Source: Callaeas wilsoni
Lineage: Eukaryota > Chordata > Aves > Passeriformes > Callaeidae
Length of the DNA: 64,000 bases
Reading direction: 5' to 3'
Assembly (NCBI GenBank): GCA_013398955.1
Contig: VWPU01003186.1
Location: 1-64,000 of the forward strand
The translations under genes were made by a program, and so were the position numbers. The notes beneath the pieces were generated by a model. The model saw only the letters and a program-made list of their open reading frames with translations. It made no database searches and was not told the DNA's origin. Numbering within the stretch: position 1 is the stretch's first letter; each line of letters begins with the position of its first letter. Shown one piece after another: positions 37,301-64,000 of the stretch.

Positions 37301-39766
37301 GCTCACAATCTGTCTGTCATGACTCACACACTCTCTGGCTTTGATTTAGACTCCCATCTGCTTTCGCAGCCAGTCACATCCCAGTTCTTCTGTAACACAC
37401 TGTAGGAGAAGTGTGGGACTGGAGCAGAGCATGTATCTGTATTCAGGAGAGAGGAGGGGGAGGTGTACTGACTCCAGCCTCAGAGTTTCTCCTTGTCTCA
37501 TCTGTCTCAGTGGAAGCATGTGGTTAAGCTGTAAAATATAAGTCTGCCCAGTAAGGCTGGGGATGACCTGGAGAAATTCATCCTTCTTGAGTGTGCTTGG
37601 ACCCTCAGATCAGGTATGGTCGCAGTGTTGTCACTCACCGAATGTTTATGCTTTTCTAAAAGGAATGTCCTTTCTCCTCTGCTTATATAAGGGACTATCA
37701 CAGTTCCCTGAAGAAAAAAAACCCAGCAGTTGTTTTGCCTCTTCCCTGCAGGCAGCGGAAGGTGACACAAAGGTAGCAGGGAGGCTGTGCTGATACCTGG
37801 CAGACACAAACGTGCCCCTCTGGTGGAGGCAAGCAGCTGCTGTGTGCAAGAGACCTGCCCTCAGATCACCACTGTCTCCTCACAAGGACAGGGCGGCTCC
37901 CAGAAAATCATTAAGGCAGGGAAAGGCTGTCCCCAGTTAGCTTATAAAGAGGGATCATGTGCCAAAAACAGAACAGACCTGGTGGGCTCTGAATTCCAGA
38001 CAGCAAAAATAAATTTCTCTCTCTTCAAGAGACTAGCAGGGAGGATTTCCTTCTACTATAAGCTTGTCACAGATTCTCCCACCCATAAGCATCATCAGAG
38101 AGGAATTGGTGCAAGGTCAATCCCTGGAATTAAAGCCAGGAGGGAATTTTCCTTTGGTGGCTAGGTTAGAGGTAATGATATTTTTGACTTGCTCCTGAGA
38201 CAGCCTATGGAAAATTACATGTTAAAGTGAAACTGGTCACTCTAAGTTAGATAATGCTTTACTAACACCAGGAAAGGGAATGAGAATACCCCCAAGAATG
38301 TATCTTCAGAGCCTGGATTTCTTCTCTGTTGCTACTAAGTGGAAACACATCTAATAGGCTGCTTGGGACTGCATCTAAGTGCCATGAGACACCAAAAATA
38401 TAGTAAAAAGAGATGTAGACTGTTAGAAGAAGCTGCAGAATACACAGAATCTGGTTTTGCCTTGTTTACTGAGAAAACCTCACGAGAGCGGTGAATTAAA
38501 CAAAGCAGCATCTTATCTTTGGATGCCAAGGTTTTGCATGCATGACACGAACTGACAAGATGTCTTTTTGCAAGATGCAGATCTGCTCCAGATTTAGAAC
38601 TGGAATAGAGAGGGATGCTGCAGATAAGGGTTGAGGTCTCTGCTGTTAGTCACAACAGAGACAAGCTGGCAAAAGTGAGAGCTGGAATTCTCAGATCTGA
38701 GGTATGCAGAAATATGTGGAAAGTAGGCAGGGTAGAATTACCAGGAAAGAGAGCAGGAGTTTTCAGAAAGAAACCTGTTTTCAAAGTGTAGAAAATGTGT
38801 CTTCCCTCTGCTGTATTTCTTGGCAGCCTGCTAACACTCCATAATTATTTCTTTTCTTGAGTTCTTATATTTTAAGACTATAACTGTGGAAAATTGTGAG
38901 CAGTGATTCAGAGAGACAAACACAGTTATTTGAAATATAGGTACATACATGCTGTTTTACTTCTCTTCCCCCAGCACTGAGGATGCCCTCACTTAAAATT
39001 TTCCCATTCTGTTTTAAAATTGCAGAGATTATAGGAAAACAAAGAAGCTTCTCTCCCTTCCAGTGTTTTCTAAAGCCTTGACTGAATTCAAGACATGAGA
39101 CATATACCAAATATTTTCCTCCCATCTGTTTTTAGGGCATGGCTCAGCTGTAGGACAGAGGAGAAGCTCCTAACTGCATCCCCATCCAGGAAGATCCCAG
39201 AGTAAAAATTGAGAAAGAACAAAAATGTTCCACATGGGAATGTTTGGGGGGGGGTGCAAGATAAGAGCCAGTGAAAAGGAGCTGCAGCAACACGGACAGG
39301 GTGGCAGTCAGAAGTAGCAGTACACTTCTAGGCTGGAGGTCTGGCTGTGTTACGCTGCTGCGTGCAGGCCTGGTGTGACTGGAAGGACGGCCCCGGTGGC
39401 GAGTGAGAACTGATCCTCCTCCATCTTCCACACGGCAGATTGACCCAGAGCATCCTGACTGTGTCCAGCAGTATCCCTGTCCTGTTACAGTGCGTTGTGC
39501 CGCGGCAGAAGCCTGGGCATTGCGAGCCTGCGCTCAGGCACCTTCCAGTCCACATCCGACACCTGCACACGCCCGAGTAGTGCGGCAGCCTAACAGTCTG
39601 CACGGAGAGAAAGCAGCAGAAGGAAGGGTCAGTCCGATGTCCCTCCTCCCAGCTGAATCATTCCTCTGTGGGGGTTGCAAAGAACGTCCAAAAGCTTCTC
39701 TTTGAGGAGCAAACACAAGAAGACTGGCTCACTGAAGAGTATGATGAACTATTACCCTCACACCAG

Positions 39767-62156
<22,390 letters not shown>

Positions 62157-64000
62157 CTACTGGTGAAAGAGACAAAGAGAGACAGACAAACAGAAGAAAG
62201 AAGGAAAGAAAGCAGAGAGTGAGTAACAAAATTGGCAGGTACGACAGCATGATGTCACCCAGCTCTGTCACCAGTCTCAGAGTTATAGCTATGTTTATCT
62301 TACTTCTCCCTTCTGGATGGCTTCAAAATATTGAAAAGGCAAGACCTGGCACAGGACAGGCATATACCTGGAATCACACATTCAAGACACATGAAAAAGG
62401 CAGCATCTGGTTTTTCTTTGAAAGATATGTATTTCTGTCACTGTGGAAGAAATGTCTCATGGAGAATCCTCCAGAGGGTTGAAGGAGCATAAGCAGGTTT
62501 CGCTCCATCTCTTTTACTTTGACAGGGAATCTCAGGGTGCCCATGTGCCGCAGAATGCCTCAAAAAACCTACCCTGTGAGTCAGTGTGCACAAGGCACAC
62601 GTGTCCAGAGCAGAGTGTGGACTGATGCTGAAGGTCCTTCCTTCCATGCTCAGTAGGTGAGTGGGTGACAGATCACCCAATAAAGCGTTGTGCTGACCTG
62701 GTGAAAATGGTCATCATAATAAAAGTAATTGGAAGGTGTAAAAGGGAGAGTCTTTCTAAGAGACTGGGCACCATTTGCTTGTCAAGGGCTAAACTGGCTT
62801 TTCGAATCCATCCTCCTTAATACACAGGGTGATATTTACCTGCAACAACACCAAGAAGTTACACACCAGGGCAATATGATGTGAAACTGCGGGCTATATC
62901 CTGGACCAAGGTCAGATGAAGATTACATGACTCCCAGGTAATGGAAATCACATTTGGCAATTTGGTGTAAATCCAAAAGAGGAACTAGGGCTACAGAAAC
63001 TATGATAACTTTGCTTGTTCCCATACTACAATGTTATCACGGACTCACAGCAAGTTTTAGTTCTGTGTTTCTGAATGCTTCTCTCTCTCTCTCTGTTCAG
63101 AGCTGGGCTAAATCCAAGGTTAGATCAAGGGTAATAGGATCGGGGTGCTCAGGATCAAGCTGCTAGGGCAGCCCTGAACACTTCCAAGGGCAGAGATTCC
63201 CCAGTGTCTCTTGACACCTGTGCTACCCTGAACCACCTTTGGGGCAAGGGGAGAAATTCTTTTCATGTATAGATAGAATTTCCCTTGTTTCGAGTTATGG
63301 CTGTTGTCTCTTTGTTCTTTCACTGTTCTCTGAGAAGACTGGCTATTTTGTCTGACGTCTCCTTTAGCTACCAAAGGCAGCAGATAGATCACTCCCTGTT
63401 TAGCTTTCTCTTTTCTTCTCTAGCATCTAGAACTATGTGTGATGCATCCTGCACTCTCTGAGACTATGTTAATTCCAGGTACAGAGAAAGAAACAAGAAG
63501 CATAGACTTCCACAAAGTTTTTTTGGGTTTGGGGCTTTTTTTTATGATTCAGACAGATACCATTCCCCTGTATACTACCAGTTGGTTCCGCCTGACTCTG
63601 GTCTGATCCTTGGTTCTGAAACTGCTTTCTCTCAAGGCTTTTGGCACACTGACAAATTTTGCCTTGAAGCCTCAGGCTTCAGCTCAGGCTGTCTACATTT
63701 TGCTAGACTGCCCACATATGCACAGTTCTCAGCCTCTCACTTGCTTAGCCTGATTTTCTTTCTGGCATCTTTTCTCAAGTTATCAACTGAAGAACCTCTA
63801 ATCTGTAGCTGACAAACTATGTTCCTTCCTTGGTTTTGTTTTTTTTTTTTAATAGCCAACCAGAGTAAAGATCAGTATTACTGTTGATGCAAGACCATGT
63901 TGCAGTTGTCAGCTAACTCATCCATTTGAAGACTAACAGGAAAATAGTGCATGGAAGAACTAAAGCCAACTTAGAAAAAAACATAGCACTTAAAAACTCC
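62157..64000 (-). other. CLCN1: CLCN1 intron 6 (partial)
   Basis: Sequence upstream of exon 7. I searched it for exon 6 (expected ...PFVHIASIC...VYE) on the minus strand and did not find it, so exon 6 lies beyond the window. Poly-T runs occur near 63536-63543 and 63838-63850, and a short (CT)n run near 63080-63094. No mobile element was recognised. Confidence 0.7.

Larger units (their letters stand above)
27010..39766. other. Intergenic interval between convergent FAM131B and CLCN1
   Basis: About 12.7 kb between the outermost FAM131B poly(A) candidate and the CLCN1 stop. It includes the CLCN1 3' UTR of unknown length at its right edge. I see one CR1 3' fragment (31.75 kb), a T13A9 run (30546-30567), a G/T-only tract (34.1-34.4 kb) and no gene. 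Open frames of 164 codons (30151-30645, minus) and 169 codons (32817-33326, minus) match nothing I know and have no splice or composition support. Confidence 0.7.

Overview
This window is vertebrate nuclear DNA, almost certainly from a bird. The evidence is small coding exons in large introns with GT/AG borders, a CpG-island first exon, and several CR1 LINE copies, including one with the avian-type 3' end (CCCTTCCAACCCAAACTATT...TTCTATGAA, near 15.72-15.76 kb). No mammalian SINEs were seen. I cannot name the species. Two protein-coding genes are recognisable, and they converge tail to tail.

Left half, plus strand: FAM131B. A GC-rich CpG-island promoter and first exon (about 1-720) is followed by an 18.3 kb first intron. 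Exons 2-7 lie at 18660-25056. All seven coding exons join in frame into 384 codons. A 3' UTR follows, with canonical poly(A) signals at 26597 and 26983. Intron 1 is a graveyard of old LINEs: two heavily decayed CR1/L3-like copies (about 5.7-7.4 and 8.0-9.4 kb), an interior CR1 fragment (10.5-11.3 kb) and two CR1 3' ends (3.9-4.1 and 15.4-15.8 kb).

Middle (about 27.0-39.7 kb): intergenic, with no supported gene. It holds a short reverse-oriented CR1 3' end (31.75 kb) and a striking G/T-only low-complexity tract (34.1-34.4 kb).

Right half, minus strand: CLCN1, the skeletal-muscle chloride channel ClC-1. Seventeen exons, equivalent to human exons 7-23, lie between 39767 and 62156 and splice in frame into 730 codons plus a stop. 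They cover the later part of the membrane domain, both CBS domains and the acidic C-terminus. Exons 1-6 lie beyond 64000. The FAM131B/CLCN1 convergent pair matches the human 7q34 arrangement, and the exon sequences separate it from the paralogous FAM131A/CLCN2 pair.

The most noteworthy structure is intron 7 of CLCN1. It has a GC donor instead of GT. About 89% of it is a single 2,450 bp hAT/Charlie-type DNA transposon (59413-61862) with matching ends, an nTCTAGAn target duplication and a broken BED-finger transposase. Two CLCN1 exons (7 and 15) also have tandem acceptor AGs with predicted consequences. I found no wholly new biological system; the rest of the window is ordinary avian intron and intergenic sequence.
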